Assembly (NCBI GenBank): GCA_023664955.1
Contig: JAMPEV010000001.1
Coordinates: 1,529,824 to 1,583,227, forward strand
Direction: 5' to 3'
Source: Duncaniella sp.
GTDB lineage: Bacteria > Bacteroidota > Bacteroidia > Bacteroidales > Muribaculaceae
Length of the DNA: 53,404 nt
Below, piece after piece: positions 27,608 to 37,860 of this stretch. The translations under genes were made by a program, and so were the position numbers. Numbering within the stretch: the first letter of the stretch is position 1; each line of letters opens with the position of its first letter. Below the pieces are notes generated by a model, which was not told the origin of the DNA, did no database searches, and saw only the letters and a list, made by a program, of their open reading frames with translations.

Positions 27608-28378
27608 CTATGTTCGTCGGGGATTTGATGTTTCGGTGATCCCGGACGGGGAGGATGCTCCATGGAGCGTCCCTACTGATTGATGGGTGCTGATTGCTCG
27701 TCCGATGGTTCGGAGGATGATGGGTATGGTTACTATTGTGACTGGGGGTGTCGGGTCGGGTGGTTTAGGACGGGTAGCGATGTGCCGCTGAATTGAGGAT
27801 GGAAGGTTACGGATGAGTTTTGTTTCGTGGTTAGCATTGGAGGAGAGAGCTATGTGAAGGATCAGGAAGCCAAAAGGGGATTGCATCGGGAAGAGGGTGC
27901 TACAGAGTTGACTAAACTTTCCAGGTGTACCATAGAGAGGGGAACATTCTTCGGCATCCTCGAGGTTAAGAAGGAGCATGAATCCGATATTCTGACCGCG
28001 AAAGCGACTGAGCTTTCGATAGTTGGAATGGCGGATTCGTTGTTTCTTCTTGGGATATGGGGCGAGATTTAGAATGGTATTTTGGGCGCCAGGAGTGAAT
28101 ACTACGGCTTGGATGTCGGGATTATCAAGTATGTCAAGGCTGTAATTCAAGTATTCGATGAGGAGGCGGGAGGAGTTTTGTCCAGGTGGATCGATGATGA
28201 GGATTGGGAGAGGTATTTTCTTGCCTATTTGCTGAAGGAAGTGCCGGCACTCTAATTTTGAGATGATGGCACGATCGCGATTGGAGAGTTTGCGTCCGAT
28301 GTGTTTCTCGAAATTAGCGATTGCGAGGAATGGGGTTTGATGGCGCTTGGAAGGGTTGGAAGTGATGAGTTTTTTCAT
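27608..28378 (-). CDS. Hypothetical protein, unrecognised
   Basis: I do not recognise this 256-residue protein. The ATG at 28378 (MKKLITSNPSKRHQ) lies just after a tandem promoter-like repeat; a longer reading to 28567 runs through that repeat and is unlikely. The central part (ECRHFLQQIGKKIPLPILII, SLDILDNPDIQAVVFTP) looks like a folded alpha/beta domain. The last 60 or so residues are Pro/Thr/Ser-rich and of low complexity, and the final part is read through a REP-like palindrome, so the true gene may once have ended earlier. There are no transmembrane segments or signal peptide. No function is proposed. Confidence 0.5.
   Translation of the reverse strand: MKKLITSNPSKRHQTPFLAIANFEKHIGRKLSNRDRAIISKLECRHFLQQIGKKIPLPILIIDPPGQNSSRLLIEYLNYSLDILDNPDIQAVVFTPGAQNTILNLAPYPKKKQRIRHSNYRKLSRFRGQNIGFMLLLNLEDAEECSPLYGTPGKFSQLCSTLFPMQSPFGFLILHIALSSNANHETKLIRNLPSSIQRHIATRPKPPDPTPPVTIVTIPIILRTIGRAISTHQSVGTLHGASSPSGITETSNPRRT
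27653..27676 (-). repeat. REP-like palindrome (GTAG + imperfect inverted repeat)
   Basis: On the minus strand GTAG (27676-27673) is followed by GGACGCTCCATGGAGCATCC, a 20-nt imperfect palindrome with a single mismatch pair. GTAG or GGAG next to such a palindrome is the hallmark of REP elements mobilised by RAYT transposases. A GC-rich tract continues to about 27585. No RAYT gene is in the window. Confidence 0.55.
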
Positions 28379-28386
28379 GGTTTTGG

Positions 28387-28432
28387 ATTGTATTTTTGAT
28401 GCAAAGATAATTGTATTTTTGATGCAAAGATA
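28387..28432 (-). repeat. Perfect 23-bp tandem repeat carrying promoter -7 boxes
   Basis: Two identical 23-bp units (28387-28409 and 28410-28432). Each reads TATCTTTG on the minus strand (28409-28402 and 28432-28425), a match to TAnnTTTG. The repeat ends 9 nt before the ATG of the unrecognised gene, so copy number could change its promoter. Confidence 0.75.
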
Positions 28433-28595
28433 AGGGTGTAGATGAGGGAGAAGGTGCGATAAAGTCGAAGTTAGATTATGATTTTTATATGAATAAGTCG
28501 TACATTGTCGGAAATTAAGTCGCGTTCCAAATATGGTGCAAATATAACGAAATTTAATCAATTTCACTCAATCTGTTTACGTTTATTAACAATTA

Positions 28596-28630
28596 AAACG
28601 GAGTGTAATCACCTGGACTACACTCCGTTT
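28596..28630 (-). terminator. Terminator after dnaK
   Basis: AAACGGAGTGTA (28596-28607) pairs perfectly with TACACTCCGTTT (28619-28630) across an 11-nt loop. Read on the minus strand it ends in TTTTAATT. It lies 32 nt after the dnaK stop. Confidence 0.75.
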
Positions 28631-28661
28631 ATATAGATTTAGATATTTCTAAATTGATGGA

Positions 28662-30566
<1,905 letters not shown>

Positions 30567-30780
30567 AACTTTATGTATTTATATGTTTCTTAATTAATGA
30601 TTATCTAATGTTTAAGCTCAGTATTGAGGTTTCACACCTTATCTGAACTATTTACAATCATTAGTGAAACAAATATTATGCCAAAATTGTTGAGAAAAAT
30701 CTAAATTATTAATGGTGAATAATTTAAAAATAATAAGAGGTATGACATTTTGTCTGACATGACTGACATAATATGTATAT

Positions 30781-30831
30781 AAAAAAGGTGATGAGCATCA
30801 ATTGTGTTCATCACCATTAAGGCTCATCACC
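30781..30831 (-). terminator. Terminator after asnA
   Basis: On the minus strand GGTGATGAGC (30831-30822) pairs with GCTCATCACC (30796-30787) and is followed by TTTTTT. The 25-nt loop contains another GGTGATGA, so an alternative shorter hairpin is possible. Confidence 0.8.
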
Positions 30832-30848
30832 GTTAATATGTAAGTCAA

Positions 30849-31883
30849 CTAAAGTAAATCGATACCAGCCTTAGTGCAAGCTTCAATCTGATCTTCGGGC
30901 CAAATAGAGGCCTGGACTTCCCCGATGTGTGCTTTGCGTAGAAGGAACATACATAAGCGACTTTGACCGATACCACCGCCAATGGAATAGGGGAGTTCTC
31001 CGTTTAGAAGCATCTTGTGGAAATTGAGATTGGCTTTTTCGGGGCATCCACGCTCTTCGAGTTGTAGGCGAAGAGATTCCGGGCTCACGCGGATACCCAT
31101 AGATGAAAGTTCAAAAGGAATTTCAAGGACCGGATTCCATACTATAAGGTCACCGTTAAGACCATTGTAACCCTCTTCATTTGGAGAAATCCAATCATCA
31201 TAGTCAGGGGCGCGTCCATCATGAGGCTCGCCGTCGGACAACTTGCCGCCAATACCTATAATGAATATAGCACCATATTCCTTCGCAGCCTGTGCTTCAC
31301 GTTCCTTCGGATACAAGGCCGGGTATTTTTTGACAAGTTCCTCAGCATGGATAAATACAATATCCTCAGGGAGCTCCGGGGTGATGTGGGGGAATTTTTC
31401 ATATACAATCTGCTCCACTTCACGAAGAGTGCGATATATAGTCCTTACTGTTTCCTTTAAGTATGTAAGGTTACGGTCACTTTCATTAATTGTTTTCTCC
31501 CAATCCCATTGGTCCACGTAAAGAGAGTGAAGATTGTCAAGGTCTTCGAAGGTTCGAATTGCGTTCATGTCGGTGTAAAGACCGTAACCGGGTGCGATAT
31601 CGTAGGCACCAAGTTTATATCTTTTCCACTTAGCCAGAGAGTGAACGACTTCAGCCTTCCGTCCATCCATAGCATCTATGTTAAATGAAACGGCATGTTC
31701 CACTCCGTTAAGATCGTCATTCAGTCCGGTGCCTGTAAGGAGGAAAAGAGGGGCAGTGACACGTCGAAGTTTTAACTCTTTGGCAAGTGTAGTCTGAAAA
31801 GCGTCCTTCACCATTTTGATGGCTACTTCAGTGGTTTCCGGAAGAAGTTTCTGACGATATTTTTTAGGGATGATTAATGACAT
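30849..31883 (-). CDS. asnA: Aspartate--ammonia ligase (asparagine synthetase A)
   Basis: A 344-residue class II aminoacyl-tRNA-synthetase-like enzyme that makes asparagine from aspartate, ammonia and ATP. Family segments include LFLLTGTGLNDDLNGVEHAVSF, AEVVHSLAKWKRYKL, DQWDWEK, FIIGIGGKLSDGEPHDGRAPDYDDW and GGGIGQSRLCMFLL near the end. I start at 31883 (MSLIIPKKYRQ); the ORF extends upstream, but its extra 42 residues overlap the promoter at 31945-31976 and are hydrophobic nonsense. It stands alone with its own promoter and terminator. Confidence 0.97.
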   Translation of the reverse strand: MSLIIPKKYRQKLLPETTEVAIKMVKDAFQTTLAKELKLRRVTAPLFLLTGTGLNDDLNGVEHAVSFNIDAMDGRKAEVVHSLAKWKRYKLGAYDIAPGYGLYTDMNAIRTFEDLDNLHSLYVDQWDWEKTINESDRNLTYLKETVRTIYRTLREVEQIVYEKFPHITPELPEDIVFIHAEELVKKYPALYPKEREAQAAKEYGAIFIIGIGGKLSDGEPHDGRAPDYDDWISPNEEGYNGLNGDLIVWNPVLEIPFELSSMGIRVSPESLRLQLEERGCPEKANLNFHKMLLNGELPYSIGGGIGQSRLCMFLLRKAHIGEVQASIWPEDQIEACTKAGIDLL

Positions 31884-31944
31884 AATGTAAATTGTTTTAA
31901 AGAGTCTAACATAAAATTTAGAAATTGTACCTAATTGATGGTGA

Positions 31945-31976
31945 CAAAGGTATAGTATTATTTTTGCATATGCAAG
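31945..31976 (-). promoter_or_regulatory. Promoter for asnA
   Basis: On the minus strand CTTG (31976-31973), then 20 nt, then TACCTTTG (31952-31945): a good match to TTTG-N20-TAnnTTTG with one substitution in the -33 box. The asnA ATG lies 61 nt downstream. Confidence 0.65.
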
Positions 31977-32054
31977 CAAAATGACAGAAAAATTTAAAAT
32001 TTCTGTCATTTTGTTAATATTTAAATGTATTTACTTTCTTTTTGGATATTTGAT

Positions 32055-32630
32055 TTAAAGTTTGTCGTCGTCAATTACACGAGTGGAGTGAAGATAACGC
32101 CGGGAATAATAGCCTCCGTCAGGGAAAGTAGTGATAACGACACCCTGGCTTGAAGATGAATGAATGAACTTGATGATTCCAGACACCTTGTCGACATCAA
32201 TCACCAAGCCAACATGTCCGACTGTATTTCCACCACGGCGACCGCTGAAAAACATTAAATCGCCAATCTGAAGTTCGTCGAGAGTAACCCTTTTGCCCTC
32301 CTTACCCTGTAGTCGGGAAGCAGGGCTAAGGGAGATGTCGAAATTATTGAAAACGAAACTTGTGAAGCCGGAACAGTCAAATCCTTTGGGTGTTTTTCCG
32401 CCGGCACGGTAGCGGCTTCCAAGATATTTCATGGCGAAATTTACAAGATCCGATTGGAAATTGCTAATATTGCAGAACGAGTCGCCCAAACCGTCATCCT
32501 CCCCAAGAAGTTCCCATGGGGTTAGAGCAATAACGTCACCAGACTCATTTCCAGGCTGTTGAGAATAAGCACAAGTGGGTATCGATAAAAGGATTAGAAT
32601 TGATATAGCTATTTCATGAAATCTTGCCAT
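32055..32630 (-). CDS. NlpC/P60 family peptidoglycan hydrolase
   Basis: A 191-residue exported cysteine peptidase, read from the ATG at 32630 (MARFHEIAIS), which begins a signal peptide ending about CAYSQQ. An ATG at 32666 adds 12 residues but adjoins a -7 box, so it is less likely. The NlpC/P60 triad is Cys86 in GFDCSGF, His139 in GHVGLV and His157 in FIHSSS. Such enzymes cleave D-Glu-meso-DAP or related bonds in peptidoglycan stem peptides. It lacks separate SH3 or LysM domains. It is divergent from tsaC. Confidence 0.92.
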   Translation of the reverse strand: MARFHEIAISILILLSIPTCAYSQQPGNESGDVIALTPWELLGEDDGLGDSFCNISNFQSDLVNFAMKYLGSRYRAGGKTPKGFDCSGFTSFVFNNFDISLSPASRLQGKEGKRVTLDELQIGDLMFFSGRRGGNTVGHVGLVIDVDKVSGIIKFIHSSSSQGVVITTFPDGGYYSRRYLHSTRVIDDDKL

Positions 32631-32667
32631 GGTGACGGATGGGAAATGTGGTTGATGGAATTGCATG

Positions 32668-32727
32668 CAAAGTTATAAAATTCCTTAAATAAAATAGGTG
32701 TAAATAAAAATAAAAAGGTTAAATTTG
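32668..32727. promoter_or_regulatory. Divergent -7 boxes between NlpC/P60 gene and tsaC
   Basis: CAAAGTTA (32668-32675) reads TAACTTTG on the minus strand, 38 nt before the NlpC/P60 ATG. TAAATTTG (32720-32727) on the plus strand is 21 nt before the tsaC ATG. Clear -33 boxes are lacking. Confidence 0.5.
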
Positions 32728-32748
32728 CATTAACATTCCTTAGGTGCT

Positions 32749-33333
32749 ATGCTTTCAAGAGATATTTCGTTAGAAGAAGATGTTATGACAGCCGTTACAG
32801 TGATGAAAAACGGTGGAGTAATCCTATATCCCACAGATACAGTGTGGGGCATAGGATGCGATGCTACATGTCAAGAAGCCGTAAGTCGGGTGTATCGAAT
32901 CAAACATAGAGCCGATTCAAAAGCCTTGATTTTACTTGTGGACAGTGTGCCATCAATAGAAAAGATTGTAGGAGCGATTTCAGGTGAATACCGCAATTTC
33001 ATATCTTCAACCGAAAGACCAACCACGATTATATTCCCGAAATGTCATGGAGTAGCTTCTAATCTTATAGCAGAAGATGGGAGTGTGGGAGTTCGAGTCA
33101 CCACAGAGAGATATTCGAAAGAATTGTGTAGCCGGATGGGAGGTCCAATAGTATCAACCTCGGCAAACATTAGCGGAGAACCCTCGGCATCAACATTTGC
33201 TGAGATTTCACAGGAAATAATTTCGGCAGTAGATTATGTGGCAAAATATCGCCAAGATGATGACAAAATGTCAGTCCCATCAAGAATAATCAAGATAGAA
33301 TCCGACGGTAAAATAGATATAATCCGTGAATAG
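32749..33333 (+). CDS. tsaC: L-threonylcarbamoyladenylate synthase (Sua5/YciO/YrdC)
   Basis: A 194-residue YrdC-fold enzyme that makes threonylcarbamoyl-AMP from threonine, bicarbonate and ATP, the first step of t6A37 tRNA modification. Signatures are GGVILYPTDTVWGIGCDA, YRIKHRADSKALILLV (the KxR-type nucleotide-binding region) and VSTSANISGEPSA. It is the short form without the Sua5 C-terminal domain. YciO-type paralogues share these motifs, so the symbol is probable, not certain. The sugar transferase starts 10 nt downstream. Confidence 0.9.
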   Translation: MLSRDISLEEDVMTAVTVMKNGGVILYPTDTVWGIGCDATCQEAVSRVYRIKHRADSKALILLVDSVPSIEKIVGAISGEYRNFISSTERPTTIIFPKCHGVASNLIAEDGSVGVRVTTERYSKELCSRMGGPIVSTSANISGEPSASTFAEISQEIISAVDYVAKYRQDDDKMSVPSRIIKIESDGKIDIIRE

Positions 33334-33343
33334 AGAGTGAAAA

Positions 33344-33949
33344 ATGTGTTGCGATTCACGTCCTGAAAGATATGTGATGATGAAAAGATGTTGTGATGTG
33401 ACATTGTCATTAGTCGGACTGGTGCTTTGCGCACCGGTCATGATTCTTTTAGGGTTGATTGTGAAAATGCAAACACCCGGACCGATGATATATTCGCAAG
33501 AGAGAGTGGGGCTTAGAGACAAACCCTTCACACTGTATAAACTTCGTTCAATGATTGACAATGCGGAAAGAGAGATGCCTCTCCTCGCAAGCAAAAATGA
33601 TGAAAGGGTAACACGAATAGGGCGGTTTATGAGGAGATATCGTCTGGATGAGTTACCAAATCTATGGAATGTGCTTAAAGGAGATATGTCGATTGTGGGA
33701 CCTCGTCCGGAGAGGCGTTATTTTATTGAACGACTAAAGGAGGTGTCACCACATTACACCACACTTCTTGATATGCGTCCCGGGCTTACATCGTGGGGAA
33801 TGGTCAAATACGGCTATGCATCCTCGATTGAAGGGATGGTGGAACGCATGAGATATGACTTAATGTATCGGGAAAAGTTTACACCTTCTCTTGATTTCAA
33901 AATCTTAATTTTAACGATTCGTACATTGCTGAAGGGAGAGGGAGTTTGA
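33344..33949 (+). CDS. Polyprenyl-phosphate sugar-phosphate transferase (small PGT)
   Basis: A 201-residue monotopic phosphoglycosyl transferase of the PglC/WcaJ catalytic-domain type. A single N-terminal hydrophobic re-entrant helix (about 19-41) precedes PGPMIYSQERVGL, FTLYKLRSM, RIGRFMRRYRLDELPNLWN and LKGDMSIVGPRPERRYF, which are the catalytic Asp-Glu and nucleotide-binding parts. It transfers a sugar phosphate to undecaprenyl phosphate to start glycan (capsule, O-antigen or protein glycan) synthesis. In-frame ATGs at 33377/33380 would give a start closer to the family norm. No glycosyltransferases surround it, which is unusual; it is squeezed between tsaC (10 nt) and the ClC gene (overlap). 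Confidence 0.9.
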   Translation: MCCDSRPERYVMMKRCCDVTLSLVGLVLCAPVMILLGLIVKMQTPGPMIYSQERVGLRDKPFTLYKLRSMIDNAEREMPLLASKNDERVTRIGRFMRRYRLDELPNLWNVLKGDMSIVGPRPERRYFIERLKEVSPHYTTLLDMRPGLTSWGMVKYGYASSIEGMVERMRYDLMYREKFTPSLDFKILILTIRTLLKGEGV

Positions 33950-35769
33950 AAAATCGGAAAAACGGTATGACAACATTCATAAAGAAAATAAGAGATAGCT
34001 TTGAGCGTGCATTCATGTCGCTATTAGTGTGGCGTGAGCACCATGTTAAAGAGAAGACATTCGTTATAGTCCTGGCATTGATAGTCGGGATACTTGCCGG
34101 AATTGCGGCATTGTTGTTGAAGACGCTTATTCATTTCATATCCAATCTGCTGACAGCACACATGTCAATTTCGAGCGGGAACTATCTATTCCTACTTTAT
34201 CCGGTGGCCGGTATATTGCTGTCGAGTTTGTACGTTAAATATGTGGTACGTGATAATATTTCCCATGGTGTCACCAGGGTACTGTATGCCATATCGCAGA
34301 ATAAGTCGCGATTGAAAAAGCACAATATGTATTCATCGGTGATAGCCAGTTCGATAACTATAGGATTTGGTGGTTCAGTAGGAGCTGAGGGACCGATTGT
34401 TTACACGGGAGCTGCCATAGGGAGTAATTTAGGGCGTGTGTTCCGTATGTCACCGCGAATCCTGATGATATTAGTGGGATGCGGTGCGGCGGCCGGTATT
34501 GCCGGTATTTTTAAAGCGCCGATTGCGGGAATGCTATTTACATTGGAAGTATTGATGCTTGACCTAACAACTGTGTCGGTCATGCCTTTGCTTATCGCCT
34601 CAATAACAGCGGCGACAATGGCATACGTCTTCACCGGTTATGATGTAGAATTCTTTTTCCTTCAAAGTGAGCAGTTTGTAACGGCAAGAATACCGTTTGT
34701 GGTGCTATTAGGAGTGTTCTTGGGCTTTGTATCATTATACTTCACTCGTACTATGAATATGATGGAGAAATTTTTCCGTTCGCTAGGCGCACAGTGGAAG
34801 AAGATAGTAGTGGGAGGTAGCATACTTGCGATGCTTGTATTTCTTTTCCCACCGCTATATGGAGAAGGTTACACATCTATAGTTAATCTATTAAGTGGGC
34901 AGACATCGTCAATCGTCAATAGTTCAATATTTTATAATGACAGAGACCAAGTGTGGTGGATTCTCGGGTTTATAGCAGCTTTGGTGATGCTGAAATCGTT
35001 TGCAACCTCAGCCACAAATGGAGGAGGCGGAGTAGGTGGTACATTCGCGCCGTCACTTTATGTGGGATGCATGGCCGGTTTCTTCTTTGCATATCTATTG
35101 AACACGATTTTCGATCTTGATTTATCAACTAAGAACTTTGCGCTAATGGGAATGGCCGGAGTAATGTCAGGTGTGATGCATGCACCACTGATGGGAATTT
35201 TCTTGACAGCAGAGTTGACGGGGGGATATGATTTATTCCTTCCACTTCTTATATCCTCAACCATATCGTATGGAACGATTAAATTCTTTGAGCCTTACAG
35301 TATCTACACTATGCGTCTTGCCCGTGAAGGCAAGTTAATAACACATCACAAGGATAAGGCAGTATTAACCCTACTTAAAGTTAATAATGTGATAGAGAAT
35401 GACTTCGTTTCGGTTAAACCGGAAATGAATTTAAAGGAGATGGTAAATGCTATTTCTAAGTCGTCACGTAATCTTTTCCCGGTGGTTAACGATGGAGGGG
35501 AACTTCTTGGAGTGGTGCTATTGGATGAGATTCGTAATATAATGTTCCGTCCGGATCTATATAAGCGTATGTATGTTAATCAGTTTATGTCTATCCCGCC
35601 GGCACGCGTGGAAGTTGGGGAGAGTATGGATGCCGTTATGAAGAAATTTGATGACACGGGTGCGTGGAATCTTCCGGTGGTTGAATGTGGAAAATATGTA
35701 GGGTTTGTGTCAAAATCAAAGATATTCAACTCATATCGCAGAGTGCTTCGCCACTATTCAGAGGATTAG
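33946..35769 (+). CDS. ClC-family chloride channel/antiporter with CBS domains
   Basis: A 607-residue membrane protein. ClC pore motifs are GGSVGAEGPIVYTG (with the gating Glu in AEGP, as in H+/Cl- exchangers) and GGVGGTFAPSLYVG. A cytosolic tail from about residue 480 holds two CBS domains (VSVKPEMNLKEMVNAIS..., MSIPPARVEVGESMDAV...), which usually bind adenine nucleotides. The start used is TTG at 33946, overlapping the sugar-transferase stop (TTGA); a purine-rich GGAGAGGGAG precedes it. An ATG at 33967 is the alternative. It ends seven bases before a 56-bp palindrome shared with the convergent fbp gene. Confidence 0.92.
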   Translation: MKNRKNGMTTFIKKIRDSFERAFMSLLVWREHHVKEKTFVIVLALIVGILAGIAALLLKTLIHFISNLLTAHMSISSGNYLFLLYPVAGILLSSLYVKYVVRDNISHGVTRVLYAISQNKSRLKKHNMYSSVIASSITIGFGGSVGAEGPIVYTGAAIGSNLGRVFRMSPRILMILVGCGAAAGIAGIFKAPIAGMLFTLEVLMLDLTTVSVMPLLIASITAATMAYVFTGYDVEFFFLQSEQFVTARIPFVVLLGVFLGFVSLYFTRTMNMMEKFFRSLGAQWKKIVVGGSILAMLVFLFPPLYGEGYTSIVNLLSGQTSSIVNSSIFYNDRDQVWWILGFIAALVMLKSFATSATNGGGGVGGTFAPSLYVGCMAGFFFAYLLNTIFDLDLSTKNFALMGMAGVMSGVMHAPLMGIFLTAELTGGYDLFLPLLISSTISYGTIKFFEPYSIYTMRLAREGKLITHHKDKAVLTLLKVNNVIENDFVSVKPEMNLKEMVNAISKSSRNLFPVVNDGGELLGVVLLDEIRNIMFRPDLYKRMYVNQFMSIPPARVEVGESMDAVMKKFDDTGAWNLPVVECGKYVGFVSKSKIFNSYRRVLRHYSED

Positions 35770-35775
35770 TGAGTA

Positions 35776-35831
35776 TATCGAATAATATAACGGGCAGGAA
35801 GTTAACTTCCTGCCCGTTATATTATTCGATA
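35776..35831. terminator. Perfect 56-bp palindrome, bidirectional terminator
   Basis: Positions 35776-35803 are the exact reverse complement of 35804-35831. The core GGGCAGGAAGTT/AACTTCCTGCCC is flanked by AT-rich arms (ATAATATAAC...GTTATATTAT), giving a U-rich side in both directions. It lies between convergent ClC and fbp stops, two bases from the fbp stop. The length and perfection of the stem are unusual. Confidence 0.85.
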
Positions 35832-35832
35832 G

Positions 35833-37860
35833 TTAGTAGGTATAAATGCTTGACGATTTGTCGAGGTTGCGCTCTTTGATAATTCCGTGGCGGAATGCGT
35901 AGAGGAGTTCGGTGAGTTCTTCAATCTGGCTTTGGATTATTTTGCCTTTGTCGGTATCCTTCACGCGAATGCGTTGTGAAGTCTGTTCAACCATTTTTGT
36001 TGTGCTAACAATGTCAGTACCGTTACGGATAGCTTCCTCAAGAGTTGTGAATGGCTCATGCTCCACGAGTTCGAAGTTAGTGCTGTGGTAAATAAGAGTG
36101 TAGCCGGCGATGCCTGTTGTCTTATGGTATGCTTTGGCAAAACCTCCATCGATGACCATCAGTTTGCCATTGGCTCGAATCGGGCTTTCGCCTTTGTGCG
36201 CTCTTACAGGCACATGGCCGTTAATAATGTGTCGCTGCTTCCCTTGGACTCCAAACTCGTCAAGAATCATGTCGCAAATTTTTTCATCTTGGCGAAGATT
36301 GTAGTAGTGTCCTTTTTCCTCCTTATGAGCTTCCGGGTCCTTTATGAAATAGCGTTCGAAAGTTGTCATTTTATTCTTGTCGAATAGGGGGGAGTCAGGT
36401 CCGCACCAAAGATACCAATAATAGTCGCGAGCATAAGCGCGGTCGTCGGGTGCTGTGTCATCGTTGAAAGCTGAGCGAACCAGCATGCCAATCCGGTGCA
36501 TTAATTCCCTGCCTTTATACTTTGTGCCGTAGACATCAACTTCCTTCAAAGAGCCGTCAGCATTAAGAGGCATGGAGGCGTGGAAAAGGAGGTTGGAATT
36601 GTATACGCCGTACATGCATCCGTGGCTGAAAAGACACTCCACGTGCTTCTTGAGGAGGGTGCTAACAGTGAAAGAGTGCTGGAGTTTATGTAAGAGGTGT
36701 AATTCCTCGTGGGTAAGGGTATAGGGGTCGTCAGGATTGATGGTTGGAAAATTAGTGTCGGAAAGAGGGTATGCTATTCCATCAAGATTGATTGTGCCCT
36801 CTTTTAAGTCCATCTTGTGGAGGAGGTTTCGATCGTTCATTTTCCATTCGGGATGACGATTGACCATAGCACCTTCGAGTTTGAACTGAATTATGGCGAT
36901 TGCTTTATGCATCTTAGAGACAAGACGTAGAGTTTTCTCTGAATGGGTGTGATCATCGGAATCGACGTGAGCCTGGAATTCTGTACAAGGATCATCGCCG
37001 TAGGTCTCCATTGCAAAAGTTGCGAGTGGGAGAAGATTTATTCCGTAGCCATCCTCAAGGGTTGCCATATTGCCATATCGGAGTGATATTCTTAGCACAT
37101 TGGCGATACAACATTCATTTCCGGCAGCCGCTCCCATCCACAGGATGTCATGGTTACCCCACTGGATGTCAAATCGGCCATATTGGCAAAGAATCTCCAT
37201 TATTTGGTGAGCGCCCGGTCCGCGGTCGTACACATCGCCCAAGATGTGCAGTTGGTCGATGCTTAAGCGCTGTATCACTTGGCACATTGCCACGATAAAC
37301 GCATCGGCCTGTCCAGTGGAGATGATTGTCTCGATTATTCGGTTGAAATATGCCTGTTTGTCGTAATCGGATGGAGATTCGTGAAGCAGTTCCTCAATAA
37401 TGTAGGCAAATTCTTTAGGAAGGGCTTTGCGAACTTTTGAGCGAGTATATTTTGAGGAAACGCTTTGACATACGTTCACTAACTGGTGAAGAGTGATGTT
37501 ATAGAAGTTTTCAAGGTTTTCCTCCGTGGCTTTTATAAGCTGAAGTTTTTCCTCAGGGTAATATATCAGGGCACACAATGCTCGTATTTCATTTTCTCTC
37601 AGAGAAGTGCCAAAAATGTCGGTGACTTTTCGTTTGATATTTCCCGAAGCATTTTTTAAAATGTGGCGAAAAGCTTCGTGCTCGCCATGAAGGTCCGCAA
37701 CGAAATGCTCAGTCCCTTTAGGGAGATTGAGAATTGCTTCAAGGTTGATTATCTCTGTGCTTGCGACACTGACGTTTGGGAATGTTTGAGCAAGGAGTTC
37801 TAGAATCCTGCGGTCACTCTCAACTTTATTAGTCAAGCTTTGGTTTCCGGATTGATTCAT
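35833..37860 (-). CDS. fbp: Fructose-1,6-bisphosphatase class III
   Basis: A 675-residue gluconeogenic phosphatase of the Firmicutes/Bacteroidetes class III type, related to metallophosphoesterases rather than to class I FBPase. Metal motifs are HFVADLHGEHEAF, ILGDVYDRGPG, WGNHDILWMGAAAGN and, late in the protein, INGHVPVRAHKGE and VIDGGFAKAYH. Start ATG 37860 (MNQSGNQSL) is chosen; an upstream ATG at 37920 would add 20 residues with no family support. Length is typical (about 640-680). A TAATTTTG box at 37968-37961 on the minus strand lies 100 nt upstream. Confidence 0.95.
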   Translation of the reverse strand: MNQSGNQSLTNKVESDRRILELLAQTFPNVSVASTEIINLEAILNLPKGTEHFVADLHGEHEAFRHILKNASGNIKRKVTDIFGTSLRENEIRALCALIYYPEEKLQLIKATEENLENFYNITLHQLVNVCQSVSSKYTRSKVRKALPKEFAYIIEELLHESPSDYDKQAYFNRIIETIISTGQADAFIVAMCQVIQRLSIDQLHILGDVYDRGPGAHQIMEILCQYGRFDIQWGNHDILWMGAAAGNECCIANVLRISLRYGNMATLEDGYGINLLPLATFAMETYGDDPCTEFQAHVDSDDHTHSEKTLRLVSKMHKAIAIIQFKLEGAMVNRHPEWKMNDRNLLHKMDLKEGTINLDGIAYPLSDTNFPTINPDDPYTLTHEELHLLHKLQHSFTVSTLLKKHVECLFSHGCMYGVYNSNLLFHASMPLNADGSLKEVDVYGTKYKGRELMHRIGMLVRSAFNDDTAPDDRAYARDYYWYLWCGPDSPLFDKNKMTTFERYFIKDPEAHKEEKGHYYNLRQDEKICDMILDEFGVQGKQRHIINGHVPVRAHKGESPIRANGKLMVIDGGFAKAYHKTTGIAGYTLIYHSTNFELVEHEPFTTLEEAIRNGTDIVSTTKMVEQTSQRIRVKDTDKGKIIQSQIEELTELLYAFRHGIIKERNLDKSSSIYTY

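Noticed and set aside
28379-28567. N-terminal extension of the unrecognised protein to 28567
   Set aside because: It is read through the tandem promoter-like repeat and has no domain-like composition.
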